Origin: Saturnia japonica
Lineage: Eukaryota; Arthropoda; Insecta; Lepidoptera; Saturniidae
Direction of reading: 5' to 3'
Assembly: GCA_033032175.1 (NCBI GenBank)
Contig: CM065328.1
Location: 12,338,690 to 12,402,689 of the forward strand
DNA length: 64,000 nucleotides
The translations under genes and the position numbers were made by a program. Numbering within the stretch: the first letter of the stretch is position 1; every line of letters begins with the position of its first letter. This document shows, in pieces, positions 10,670 through 20,956 of this stretch. The notes beneath the pieces are model-generated. The model was not told the origin of the DNA, did no database searches, and saw nothing but the letters and a program-made list of their open reading frames with translations.

Positions 10670-10860
10670 ACCGAACATGTGTTTAAGTTATCCCCGCGTT
10701 ATCTGCTTAGTAGTAACTTGGACATATATGCAAATAGCCTTATCTATTTCTTAGATATTTGCACTGGGTTTTATGTCATACAAGTTTCAGTTGGCAGGTG
10801 CATGACTAGTTTATATTAGATATCTGTTACGTCATTGTAGGTAGTTTCATGGAGTTTGCG
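10670..10860. promoter_or_regulatory. Single-copy stretch with octamer, GATA and E-box words
   Basis: No repeat recognised. It contains ATGCAAAT (POU octamer), several TTATCT/AGATAA GATA-type words and CAGGTG (E-box) within 200 bp. Islet genes act with POU, GATA and bHLH factors in several tissues, so an enhancer is plausible, but this is inference only. Confidence 0.3.
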
Positions 10861-11674
10861 TTTTCACAAATTGGGAAAAAGAAACGGAAAATGCACCAAA
10901 AGATCCCAGCACCCGTCTAAATAGATGATAATGAAGAGGTGATGGTGAAATTGACGATGAAAGAATGGTGAGATTGAGGAATTTGTGGCTGTGCAGTCAA
11001 AGAGCACGTCGTCCCAGGTGTCGCTGGCGTGATACAGAAAAGGCGGAACTGCGTCAGTTTCCAAGTCGGAAATTGGGGATAAGTAGCGTGCTCCTCTCAT
11101 TTCGGAGAGACATTTCATTTCTATACAATCTTTTTGGACCACAGAGACAAAATTGTTAGAAGTTTAGTGACATTTCATAATACCTAGATATCATAGCGAC
11201 TTTCTTTAAGGTTAGAAGTAACCTCCCTGTGAAGGAAAAAGAGCGAAAAGGAATAATTTTTGAGTGAATATTTTTTTTTTCATTCTTGAAGTTATATCAT
11301 CTATCTAGGATTTGTATATGAATTTTAAACACATAATTATTTGTTCCATGATCACAGTTCAAACATAACCTAGAATTTTATCACCACAACGGAAACATGA
11401 AAATATCTCATTCAATACAAAATACGGCACAAAATGTTAATATAGGTCGTATAGGTACCTATATTTGATAGAAATAAAAATAATTCATTTAAAAAAAAAC
11501 GAACAAAATACTGTACAGAAAAAAAATACGATTATCGATAATTTACCTGTCATTCAAAAGTGAAGTTTATGACAACTGCTTAGAGGTGTCATTTGTATTG
11601 TTACATTTACAAATAATGCGATTCCGGTCCCCTGCAATCCTACTAGGAAAAAAAAAGCTGTCAACTGCAAATGG

Positions 11675-11709
11675 GCAATCCCGCGAAACGGGAAAGTTCC
11701 CGGGATTGC
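11675..11709. repeat. GC-rich hairpin
   Basis: GCAATCCC (11675-11682) pairs with GGGATTGC (11702-11709), and the inner CGGGAA/TTCCCG (11689-11702) also forms a short palindrome. The two foldings compete for the same right arm. Confidence 0.5.
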
Positions 11710-11914
11710 AGTAATTTAATAATTTATCAGCAATTTTGTATAGTACCTATTTATAAAACTATTATTTTTGTATTCTTTATGAATTGTACTAACTGATAAA
11801 TAAACAATTTAACGTATTTGCTGTTTCTTTTATTTTGTAAATCTAAGCTAAACATAGAAATAAGAAAATATTCATTACGATTGCAATAAAACTCCAATAA
11901 TTTAAAAAACTCCC

Positions 11915-12460
11915 AAGGAATATCACAAATATTTATTTTATTAACATTACAAATAATCTAACACTAACATAACATTAACAACACACAACTTTCTGAGCAA
12001 ATTATTCTAAAAAATTATTCTAAAAAAAATAGCATTCAAAAAAAATCAACACTCTCAAGAGGCCCCATAGGGGTGGAGGGCACTAAATATTGAAATGGTT
12101 AAAATTACACTCTGAGAACAACGACAGTCAGGAAGTCCTTTTGTAAAGTATTTATTTTAAAATAATATTAGATATTAATTATATTCCTACTGTAAATATA
12201 GCTACTTTAATAAATAAATAAAAAAAAAAAAAAAACTCACCATGACGTTTAGATTACAACTTGAGTTGATGTGGTAATTTTACGAAAAAATAAAGTAAAA
12301 ACTTCACAAATACGTAATGTATTATATTTAAATGATTTAGTACTAAATTATCCATTGTTTTCAATCGAAAAACCCACTTAAACACTAAAAAACAACACTA
12401 AAACAACACATTTACACGCACACTTAACGGTCGCTGACTGACGCTAACTGTAGTTCGCAA
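11915..12460 (-). other. Candidate small antisense two-exon transcription unit
   Basis: Read on the minus strand there is a TCAGT initiator-like word (12441-12437) in a non-AT-rich leader, then a 33-codon ORF starting ATGG at 12355 (MDNLVLNHLN... to stop at 12256-12254) rich in hydrophobic residues. A donor ATG|GTGAGT follows at 12240, and an acceptor with a pyrimidine tract (ttgttctcAG) at 12113-12112, giving a 129-nt intron. A second exon runs to AATAAA (11942-11937) with GT-rich sequence after it. The ATG at the exon 1 edge would be followed by 18 codons and a stop at 12057-12055. All signals are in the right order, but each is short; it could equally be the remains of a transposon. Confidence 0.3.
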
Positions 12461-12849
12461 CAGACTAAAACGGGCAACGAAATGCCTTCTGGACGATATT
12501 ATATTACTGTTTTAATAGTTTGTCTCTGTCTTTGGCTATATTAACAAACTAGTAGGAACAGGACAGAAAAGTCCGAAAGCGCAAAAACTGGAGTGTAAAA
12601 ACAAGAAACGGTTGCGGACCGATGCATACTGCTCTGCAGTTATGTCATTTTGGCGGCGGACCGGCGCATACAGTTTATGCAGCAGGGCGGTTATGAAAAT
12701 TCACTTTGTCAAAAATTATTTATTTTTGCAGTGAATTTTTTTTTATTTATCTTAACTATAGAATGATCTAACTTTAAAAAAAAAAAAAGAGTCTGAACTC
12801 GACGCTAGCGATTCTAAAACTGAGCCTAGCTTGTTATACGACTTTATAC

Positions 12850-13185
12850 ATACAAGATAATTTTTAACAAAAACGAAAACCATCTTCTATGATTTTGAAG
12901 AGTTTCCTTATGTATCTTCGAAGTTGAAGGTCCAATGGCAATGAAATTATATTGTTGTCCCATTCTGAGCTATCCCCTATCCAACAAAAAAAAAAGAAGA
13001 AAAAAAGAGGAAAAAGAATCATCACTTCTTTGTTTATGAACCGATTTAAATGACTCATGTTTCAAGGGTGATCCCATTTTCATTTCACGGGCATTGGACC
13101 TTCGATTTTAAAGATCACCAGGGTACTCCTCAAATTCATTCATACGAATAAAATTCGTGCAGAAAACAATTTTGCATAGCAAAGT
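12850..13185. repeat. Two family G copies in inverted orientation
   Basis: 12850-13070 matches family G on the plus strand (gattttgaagagtttcctta, gaagttgaaggtccaatggc). 13075-13185 matches it on the minus strand (gggcattggaccttcgattt, ctcctcaaattcattcatac). Together they form a long imperfect inverted repeat around a purine-rich run at about 12985-13018. Confidence 0.55.
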
Positions 13186-13439
13186 CAAAACACATCTAAA
13201 TATATTTTTTTTGTACTCATCCTCGCAGGTAACAGGCGTGAAAATAAAACGCCCACGATCAACACCCACAGCTCTGTGTCAAAATCCCATCGGAGCCCTA
13301 AAAAATGGTTAACTTTATATGACTCCACTAAAACGTTGTAAATTAGTAATGCGGCAATCATAGAACACAACACGTGCGTGTGTTTGTCCATTACGACTTG
13401 CGGCCGACACAGGGACTAATTTTTCGACTTGATGATTTT

Positions 13440-13580
13440 TTTGAAATAATAGTACACTACTAAGGTGGTAAAAAAGTACGATATTAAATAGTTACCGTAC
13501 CCTATCGACTCTTATAATACATGAGTTATCACTAACAGGGAACCACCTTCTCCATGGAGCTCTGGAAACCCTATTCAGCG
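13440..13580. repeat. Repeat family Q fragment
   Basis: gttaccgtaccctatcgact and ...ccttctccatggagctctgg plus aaaccctattcagc resemble the copies at 15085-15240 and 23215-23310, which carry the 'gatggtaagtggttac' word. Dispersed repeat of unknown class. Confidence 0.4.
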
Positions 13581-13581
13581 C

Positions 13582-13998
13582 ATGAACACAACACAACTTT
13601 ATTTGGCTGCGATCTTTTGTAGGGTGGAGGTAGTTTTCTTAGGTAATAGTGTTAGGTTCTTTAACAAGATACCGAAGCACATTATTGATTTTCCGGACAA
13701 CAAGTTCAAGGACCATGTCAAGCGGGCTTTACTGTCAAAAGGTTACTATAAAGTACATTATGTGAATGATAGTGATGTCTGGAAGTGACTCCCTCTCTGT
13801 GCATCCACTTAATTATTATTATTGTAATTGTTATATTAAAATTTGTACAGTTGCCAAAAAAAAAGATAAGCCCACTAGACTTTCTTACCGGTTCTTCTCG
13901 ATGTTTGGGACGTTTTTCTTACCGGCAGTAGTGTTTTGACGTTCATAAGTGCCTTCTTAGGGCCTAAATTAAATAAAGATTATTTTGATTTTGATTCC
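13582..13998 (+). pseudogene. Non-LTR retrotransposon family E, reverse transcriptase C-terminus and 3' UTR
   Basis: The frame to 13788 contains GNSVRFFNKIPKHIIDFPDN, then KFKDHVKRALLSKGYYKVHY and NDSDVWK. This is the C-terminal signature of a common insect non-LTR retrotransposon polyprotein, ending in a normal stop. The 3' UTR carries the 'cataagtgccttcttagggc' word shared with three other copies and ends in a short ttgattttgatt repeat, a typical non-LTR tail. 5'-truncated on insertion. The same 3' end is seen reversed at 2165, 30215 and 37824. Confidence 0.8.
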
Positions 13999-14029
13999 AC
14001 CAGACGTGTTGGCCCAATTAAGTTCCACA

Positions 14030-14215
14030 GATTATAAAAAGTTCGCTACGTCGTATCTTTGCCGAACTGTGAATATGTGGAAGTATTTCCCGGCTAGCGT
14101 GTTCCTTCCTTCTTGCGACATAACGTGAAGAGATATTTGAGCAGGTTCGCTGGACAGGGACGGTCGCCGATGCATTTAGATTGCACTGTGATTTACGGGC
14201 TACCATACAAAGAGT
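14030..14215 (+). pseudogene. CR1/jockey-like reverse transcriptase C-terminus, family D
   Basis: A broken plus-strand frame reads RSYLCRTVNMWKYFPASVF, matching the R..SF..RT..LWN.LP..VFP signature at the end of many CR1/jockey-type reverse transcriptases. The tail (gcgacataacgtgaagagat, gggacggtcgccgatgcatt) matches 44020-44230 and 58440-58560. Confidence 0.6.
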
Positions 14216-14316
14216 AAACTCGATTATGACTTCCCCGTTGCTTGCCTATAATAAAATAACACCAGTTGTGCGTGCAAGCATGGAACTTGCAGTGGACTCG
14301 CGCGTATCTCAATAAA

Positions 14317-14672
14317 CTAGCGATCGCCCTATGCTCGAAATTCGACCAGCGACTTTTTGATTATAGACTATTTTCTGTTTGTATTCATGAACCTAAACAA
14401 TGAGTATTATTTACATCACTTGCTGTCATTTTTCTTTTAGTGACAATGTCAATATTTTAGGGGGTCTAAGTTCAATGGCACTTGTTGGGTTAGGATTCGC
14501 AGTATTAATTTGTTTAATTTACTATATTAGTAACAGATATTATAGATACATTTTAGCTTTCTGTCCTCCATCTCCATATAAACTTTAACCATGCCAAATC
14601 TCACAGTCTTCCGTGCACGCAATACGCTTAAAAAGGGATAAAAAGCTTTTTCTTCACGTATTAATATATAGA
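14317..14672 (-). mobile_element. Helitron-like family A, full-length copy
   Basis: 356 bp. On the minus strand it starts TCTATATATTAATACGTGAA preceded by A (at 14673) and ends gggcgatcgCTAG followed by T (14316). This is the Helitron pattern of TC...CTAG inserted between A and T, with no target duplication. It has no coding capacity, so it is non-autonomous; a Helitron Rep/helicase source would be needed. Confidence 0.75.
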
Positions 14673-14899
14673 TATCATTTACGTAAAATACGCGAATAAA
14701 ATATCCAAAGGTAAAAAAACCCTTTATTTTTCTTTATCGCTGAGGCACTTGGCTTCCGGAGCAACCGCTTCGTTCATCCTATATTTGAACTAGCAATCGT
14801 TATCATTCATACTGGTCTCGTTGCACATCGCAACTAGTACTGTTAAACCGAACAGTGTTAGGTAAGATTCCTATAGATGACGGATTCTTTTGTGATTAC

Positions 14900-15075
14900 A
14901 AGACAATTTTTAATATAAATAAAGCCAACCTTAATGATCTTAATGACCGAAGAGTTCTCTGGTTTATATTCGAAGTCGAAGTTCCAATTCCAATGAAATT
15001 AAACTGGCACCACTCTTTAAAATCATATTAATCATTCGAAATGAAAACCTCCTCTATTGAACTCGGTTCAAATGT
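14900..15075 (+). repeat. Repeat family G
   Basis: acaagacaatttttaatata, then cgaagagttctctggtttat, tcgaagtcgaagttccaatt, ccaatgaaattaaactggca and the 3' words aaacctcctctattgaactc and ggttcaaa. A complete but diverged copy. Confidence 0.55.
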
Positions 15076-15084
15076 TTGTAAGTT

Positions 15085-15240
15085 GGCAAATAAACTTATG
15101 GACCGCCTGATGGTAAGTGGTTACGTACCCCGTATAGTCGCTGGTAACACTAAAACGTTTCCGACCTTGAACCCATTCTTCACCAAGGAACTCTGGAAAC
15201 CTAATCAAAGTTTATATGAGATTGAACCTCAATTTTATTA
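15085..15240 (+). repeat. Repeat family Q fragment
   Basis: gaccgcctgatggtaagtgg, tacgtaccccgtatagtcgc and tggtaacactaaaacgtttc resemble 23215-23310. The 74-residue plus ORF at 15041-15265 overlaps G and Q repeat DNA and is not a gene. Confidence 0.45.
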
Positions 15241-15555
15241 TTATCATGACAACGACAATGTTTAAATTTTTCAAAAAAAAAAAAAAAAAAAACGCTGCAA
15301 GCTTCCTGTCTTGATAGTTGTATTATTTCGTTGAGATATTTTATTCCTGTGTCGGCAACAGTGGCGAAGGACAGTTTATCCCGTAGGTGCGAGGTAAAGC
15401 TACCGGTAACCGGACTAACCTCGTCATAAAACCTTACCTTGGTGGTCCCGAACTATGCTTCGAAGCTAATTCTATAATAATAATATCATCACACTGTATC
15501 ATATTCGAGGTAAGCTGAACTATACCTAATACATTTATTGTAATTATTACATTGT

Positions 15556-16061
15556 TTATAAAAATAAATGAATTTGAAGTGTCTGTTTGTAATGTCAAAA
15601 TAACAGCTTTTTACTAAATGCATATGAAAGTATAAGTATACGATAGGTATTTATAACAAAAAAAAAAAACAATTTTTAGAATTGTTGCCAATCTGTCCTC
15701 TTTATTCGGGACTGGCAGACAGCTGGTGTTTTAAGGAATAACATAACTACTTTTATTTTAGAAAAAAACAATTCGGGTTCCGCGCAAATAAACATCAATT
15801 CGGACAAACGACGATTTTGTGGCGCTTACGCCGAGTAAACCATAAGACATATATGAAATTAATGTAGTGCATAATAGTAGATCTTTTAAAAACCTATAAA
15901 AAGTCAGCGAAAATATATTATTATGTCTATCTTCTAAGTATCAGCTACACAATAAGCATTTTTGTATTTAAAATAACCTGTAACGGAGGTAGTACTTTTC
16001 GCGTGCGTGCCTGATCGACGGAATTTTGTAATCCATGCGAGCGCAGCCGTGGGCATAGCTA
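15556..16061 (+). mobile_element. Helitron-like family B, near full length
   Basis: About 500 bp. It carries gaagtgtctgtttgtaatgt, aaaataacagctttttacta, aatgcatatgaaagtat at the front. Its end is a GC hairpin region, cgagcgcagccgtgggcata, with the terminal CTAG mutated to CTAA. Non-coding. Eight further copies lie in this window (21922, 23448, 32049, 37065, 41384, 52226, 54298, 55471). Confidence 0.7.
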
Positions 16062-16244
16062 ATAAACAAATAAAAATGATATTAAAGAACTATGGAAAAG
16101 TATTACGTAAGAACTAAGAGTTAACAAATCACTTTCACGCGCACCAAATCTTCGCACCATCCGTAGGTACATCTTCACAATTTTGTCATCCAAAAATGTA
16201 GATCAATTATTTAAAGTTGGACCGTGTTCGGTTTTTCTTTGAAG

Positions 16245-16450
16245 TGACCGCCATATCTGATCTTCGAGCTTCCGTTAGCGGCCGGCAGGCGGCGCTAACC
16301 ACATTATGTTAATTGGGGGGCCGGATGTCGACGAATTAACATTCCAACATTGGATATCGATTGATTTCTGTCGCATTGCTCTTTAACTTCACGCCTACGC
16401 GTGGCCTTAGTAAGCAGGGACGTTCCGACTTTCCGAGATCAAATACTTAA
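16245..16450. promoter_or_regulatory. GC-rich single-copy island with homeodomain and TEAD-like words
   Basis: No repeat match in the window. It contains gttaattgg, cattcca (TEAD M-CAT core) and atcgattgattt (Pbx/Hox-like) among GC-rich words. A candidate intronic enhancer by composition only. Confidence 0.25.
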
Positions 16451-16624
16451 TTATAACAACTTAAGTATTAACTTACCACACACGCAGCGGGGAAAGAAAA
16501 TAATGTGAGGAATTTGTTAAGTATTGTCTTATTAATATTGCTCGAGAAAAGTGGTCTCTAGTACTTTCTAAGTTACGTAAGTATATTACCATATTTGACT
16601 ACATTGCATACAAAAGAACCACGC

Positions 16625-16860
16625 CTCGTTCACCCTCTCCTGCGGCAACTCAAGTCTGGGTCTGTTCCTCGGTATGGAGCCCTTGAGTCTAGCAGCCGTT
16701 CGCGCGATACAAGTGACACTGCACTTGTAATTACTAGCTAATGCTTTTCGCTTAATGCCTTAAGTCTCGTGAGAAAAGTACATTAACCGCTCACCCCTAA
16801 ACCACGATGAAGCTGTACAAGCCGTCTTAGGCTCAAGGTTACAGTACAAGGTTACACTAT
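16625..16860 (+). repeat. Families H and I, adjacent
   Basis: 16625-16740 shares gggtctgttcctcgg(t/c)atg and gcgcgatacaagtgacact-type words with 19325-19475. 16745-16860 shares gatgaagctgtacaagccg and ...ggttacagtacaaggtta with 19720-19935 and 55065-55205. H and I occur in the same order at both places, so they may belong to one unidentified element. Confidence 0.45.
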
Positions 16861-16869
16861 AAATATAAT

Positions 16870-18215
16870 ACTACAAAATAAAAAACAAAATATTACACTT
16901 TTTTTTTCCGAATTTCAATCCACGTAAAGTTATTAATTGGTTTATTTATTTCTATCACGAAACAGAAACGGTCGAGCGACTTATGTTCGCTCTGAAACGT
17001 TTGGCTGAAGTACACGTTTAAATAAAAAAAAATTAAATATAGTAGTGAGGCAAAGTGACGGTACTGTCCCTGATTGTAAGCAAAGTAATATCCAAACACA
17101 ACGGAGACCACCGAAAGATCTAAATCCATCACCCATCGTCGCAGTCATGCCAACCTGCAAATTTCTTGGCAGGTGACCCTGTAATGCTACAAACAGACGA
17201 GACTGTTCAGGATTTATCAAAAAATTTAACTTACTTTATGAATTTGATCCATTTTTTTACATGGATATTAATGCATTATTCATAGGTTTATAAAAAAATA
17301 TTGTAAATGAAATGAAGTATCAGTCTCTTTACTTTTATTATGTTATAAACAAAATATTATTATAAGTAGTCTAAAATCAGGAAAATATGAGATAGGAGCT
17401 TTGTTCCAATTTAGCCAACTGGTAAGCACTGTTAACTGGACCACAGGATTGCCAAGTTGGATTTCAACGCACTCACACCATTTTTCATCCCTATAGTCAA
17501 ACCACCTCATTAAAGTATCCACGTGCTTTTTTAAAATTATTTACCACTTATGCACCGATTGAAAACTGCTTTCATTGGATGTTTAGTTTACTATATTAAA
17601 AAATTTAAGTTAAAAACTAAACTAATTTTTTCTTTGAAACCTAGCCTTAATTCCTGTAATCGTTTATTGCGTTTTCATTTCTTCCGGTTTTCATTTAAAA
17701 TACTTCTTCGCAGTTATTTGTACTTAGGCCATTTTACTCAATTATTTGCGGTTCATTATAACCAACTGTCTGTATTGTGAGAAAATATAAAGTAACAAAA
17801 ATATAACCTATCATTTGTCAATAATGTTACATAAAAATCGAAGACCATGTATGCTTAGACCTTTCTATCAACTACATACACCCTTAACAGAAACCACTCA
17901 AAAGTGCATTAAAAATAACATAATTAGATTTTTCAAAACAGAACACTGTTAAACAACCTTTACAAAGAAAATAATAAAGCCGATACGCAATGAACTTAAT
18001 TACCTAATGCTCAGTGGTTCCGCTATCAAATTCAGAAGAGTACTTTTTTAGATAAAAGGGTGGTTCAATTTAACGAATGGTCAAATATAAGGTATATTAC
18101 CTTTCCCCTAAATAATAAATGACGAGTTGTTATCTTAGAATGTAATCAAACTGTCTAATATAAGGTGTGAAATATATTTATGTATATGTTTATGGAATCC
18201 ATGACATGTCTTAAA
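16870..18215. other. AT-rich stretch with one D fragment, no gene seen
   Basis: Apart from the D tail at 17055-17190 nothing is recognisable. The plus ORF at 17550-17780 (76 residues, Lys/Phe/Leu-rich) reflects base composition and has no domain. Confidence 0.4.
17055..17190 (-). repeat. Family D retroelement tail
   Basis: gtactgtccctgattgtaag, aacacaacggagaccaccga and catgccaacctgcaaatttc match, on the minus strand, the D tails at 6770-6900 and 57300-57450. Confidence 0.5.
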
Positions 18216-18219
18216 TAAT

Positions 18220-18450
18220 GTTAGTCATAACACAAAGCGCGACGCACCGCGCCGTGCCGGTCGCGGTCTGGGGTTCAGAAAACGAAAGCGATCGGCGCGG
18301 GCGCGGCGCACAACCGGTTACAAAGTCTCTCCTTATCGAACGCGTAAATTCTGACAATTACCACAGACGGCCGAAGGGTTTTTGCCTCCATACGAGAAAA
18401 AAAAATACAAGTTCCTACTGGCGCCGTCCAGAGATAACGCAGGTTTAGGC
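18220..18450. other. Isolated GC-rich, CpG-dense island
   Basis: CpG-dense words (gcgcgacgcaccgcgccgtg, ggcgcgggcgcggcgcacaa) stand out against AT-rich flanks. No repeat partner or coding signature was found. It could be a promoter for an unseen transcript or an enhancer. Confidence 0.3.
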
Positions 18451-19139
18451 ATTTCTTTTGTTTTTTTTTTTATCTGTGGACGTTATATGTCTTTTATGGT
18501 GGACATACGATAAAGTAGAGATTGTGTTCCCTTTTTCGTTATAGGCTTCAACCCTTTGGCGTATATTGGTATTACTTTAAGTTTTTCTTTTTTAATTGGA
18601 AACTCATATGCGTGACTAAGCATAATTAATAGTTTTTATAACGATAATTATAGAGACTTGAGTAGCTATTTGCATTTTATATTTATTTAGATAAACTATA
18701 ATTATTATTATGAAGATAAACGTTAAAATTAAATTTAATTGGAATTGTATAGTATTTTATTTAATTTAAATAATTCGGTTTTTTTTAATCCTAGTTATCA
18801 GTATTTATTTATGATAAAAGGGCCGACCTGAGGCGGCAATTTTTTTTGATAATTTAACTGTAAGGGAACTTTTACAATTAAAGTGTGGAAGCGTATTAGT
18901 CCAACTTCGTCTATTCTAGCGTATGTGAAAGATATGAGTGGTCATCCACGGTTTAAAGCCAACGGGCAAATTATTAATTCGCTTACCGATATGCTTTTGG
19001 CTGCGGTTTGTATTTCTCCTGTACATTCCTTAGGAACTTTCTTATTATTGGCCACCTGAATTCAATCACACGATGCACTGACGTTATCTAGACTATAAAT
19101 GACCGTGTCTGTACGGGATTAGGTATTTATTTGTTATGC

Positions 19140-19475
19140 GCTCCTGAGTGGAGATGGTTTCAGCTACTTATGTTTCGCGGAATCCACCACCACCCGGCAT
19201 GAACGCCGGCCGCACAATATTTTTACCGACCCGGACGATTGCATCGAAAATGCGAATAAATACTATTCATCCGTCTCTCCAAACAGAGTGTGCCAGCGCC
19301 CACGCCTGCGTAACCATCGTTGTCTCCGCAGAGGACGGGAGGTAAATTTCGCTCCCGCACACCCCCCACGTCCACTCTCACCAGCGGTAACCCAAGCCTA
19401 GGTCCGTTTCCTCGGCGTGAAGCCCTTGTGTCAGGCAACCGCCCACGCGATATAAGTGACACTATACGTGCATCA
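19140..19475 (+). repeat. GC-rich repeat family H
   Basis: The 3' half (aagcctaggtccgtttcctc, ggcgtgaagcccttgtgtca, cgcgatataagtgacact) matches 16625-16740. The ORFs of 63-79 residues on both strands come from GC content and show no domain. Confidence 0.45.
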
Positions 19476-19719
19476 CTTAGCTACCTTTCATACAACATTA
19501 CACACGTATGAACACACACACGTGCACACCACATAGGTACATAGGTTCTGTGAGGGACCTTTTTTTTCTTTTTTTTGCGCTAGTTAATGTAGAAAACATT
19601 TCCGTTTACTAAATACACATACGCATGTTCTCTTCCTTCCTCCCAGGAGGAAGGGAACTTGCATATGAGTATATTTTAGTTAGCTCGAATCGTAGGTGTA
19701 GGGATTCAGTTAGTTCGCG

Positions 19720-19935
19720 ACTTATTTGCGTACGCGACGACCGCCCGAGCCGAGGTCCGGCCACTTTGGCACCCTCGTGCGAGTCGTCCTAATAACTTTT
19801 GCGGCTGAGTGCCCTCTGCTCTCGTCCCCAAGTCCGGTGAAGCTGTAAAAGCCGAAGCGACTCTGTTTAGGGACAGGGCCCCTAAGGCTAACAGTACAGT
19901 AAGATCTAAAAAAAAAAAATGCTGCAGTAATTGCG
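19720..19935 (+). repeat. Family I, SINE-like with A tail
   Basis: ccggtgaagctgtaaaagcc, gacagggcccctaaggctaa, cagtacagtaagatctaaaa, then a poly-A run. The copy at 55065-55205 has the same end. The A tail at the end of the homology suggests retroposition. Confidence 0.5.
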
Positions 19936-20544
19936 TGCACGCGACAATAAGAAGTGTTGCGATACATCACTCACAAGTTGTACCATAAGGCTACCTAGAT
20001 GGCGGGGAGTCCGCTACACCATTACCAAAAAAATAATATTAAAATATTTAATTATTTTGAAGTGAAAACTTCTTTAACCGCGTTGATTGATTTTTGGTAG
20101 GGGGAAAACTTATGGGTTCGCGTCACCGATAACCTCGACATGCTCGTGACATATTGCGCTTGCGTCACACTAGCGAGGTGTAATATAGCGGCCTATGTAC
20201 ATATATGAAATCTTGTGATTTGACGTCACCAACATGCTCTGCAATAATTCAGACTATAATTGATTTAAAAATTCAAAATTGGGTCCTTATGACTGCCTCT
20301 GTTTTTTCTTTCCCCAAGTTACTAGTTACTAGCAGATAGAGTATTATTCAGAAGTGTACGAACAACAATACGATATAGATGCTATTAACAAATTATGTTA
20401 TTATTAATTTTAATTGCTTTTGTTAATGGTTTTTTTTAATTAGTCAATAATTTGACCATAACCTTTGCAGGGCTAGCATAAAAATCTTCTCCATGAAAGA
20501 ACACTTATCAATCAAACGGCTTAGGTGTAGGTATATACCAATGT

Positions 20545-20841
20545 AATTTATATAAATTAAGATTTTTTATATACCAATGTTATAAAGAGGAAAGTTTTGA
20601 TTTTTTCTTTGTTTGTAATGCATAAACTCAAAAGCTACCGGACCGATTTTAAAAATTCTTTCACCAATATTAAGTTATAGTATCAGCGAGTAACATAGGC
20701 ATTATTATAATATGAAAAACTAATTTATTTCTCATAAAAATGTCGATAGTTTTACACAAAGTATAAAAATTGCCTACACGGGTGCGTTGGCGATGATTGT
20801 CGTATAAAATTAACACGGGTGAAACCGTGAGGCACAGCTAG
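20545..20841 (+). mobile_element. Helitron-like family M
   Basis: gttataaagaggaaagtttt, the aaactcaaaagctaccggac word and gttggcg...ttaacacgggtgaaaccgtg lead to CTAG at 20838-20841 followed by T. Matches 56968-57238 in reverse. The 5' terminus is eroded. Confidence 0.65.
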
Positions 20842-20956
20842 TTCTATATATTTGTATATAATATTCTATTTTCTTTTCCTTGACATAATGTATCTCTATG
20901 GAAAATTTGTTTTAAATCATTCCAGCAGTTTGAGTTAAATAAGTATCACATGTACA

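Noticed and set aside
19148..19970. Overlapping ORFs on both strands in GC-rich DNA
   Set aside because: They fall in repeats H and I and reflect low stop-codon density in GC-rich sequence; no domain seen.
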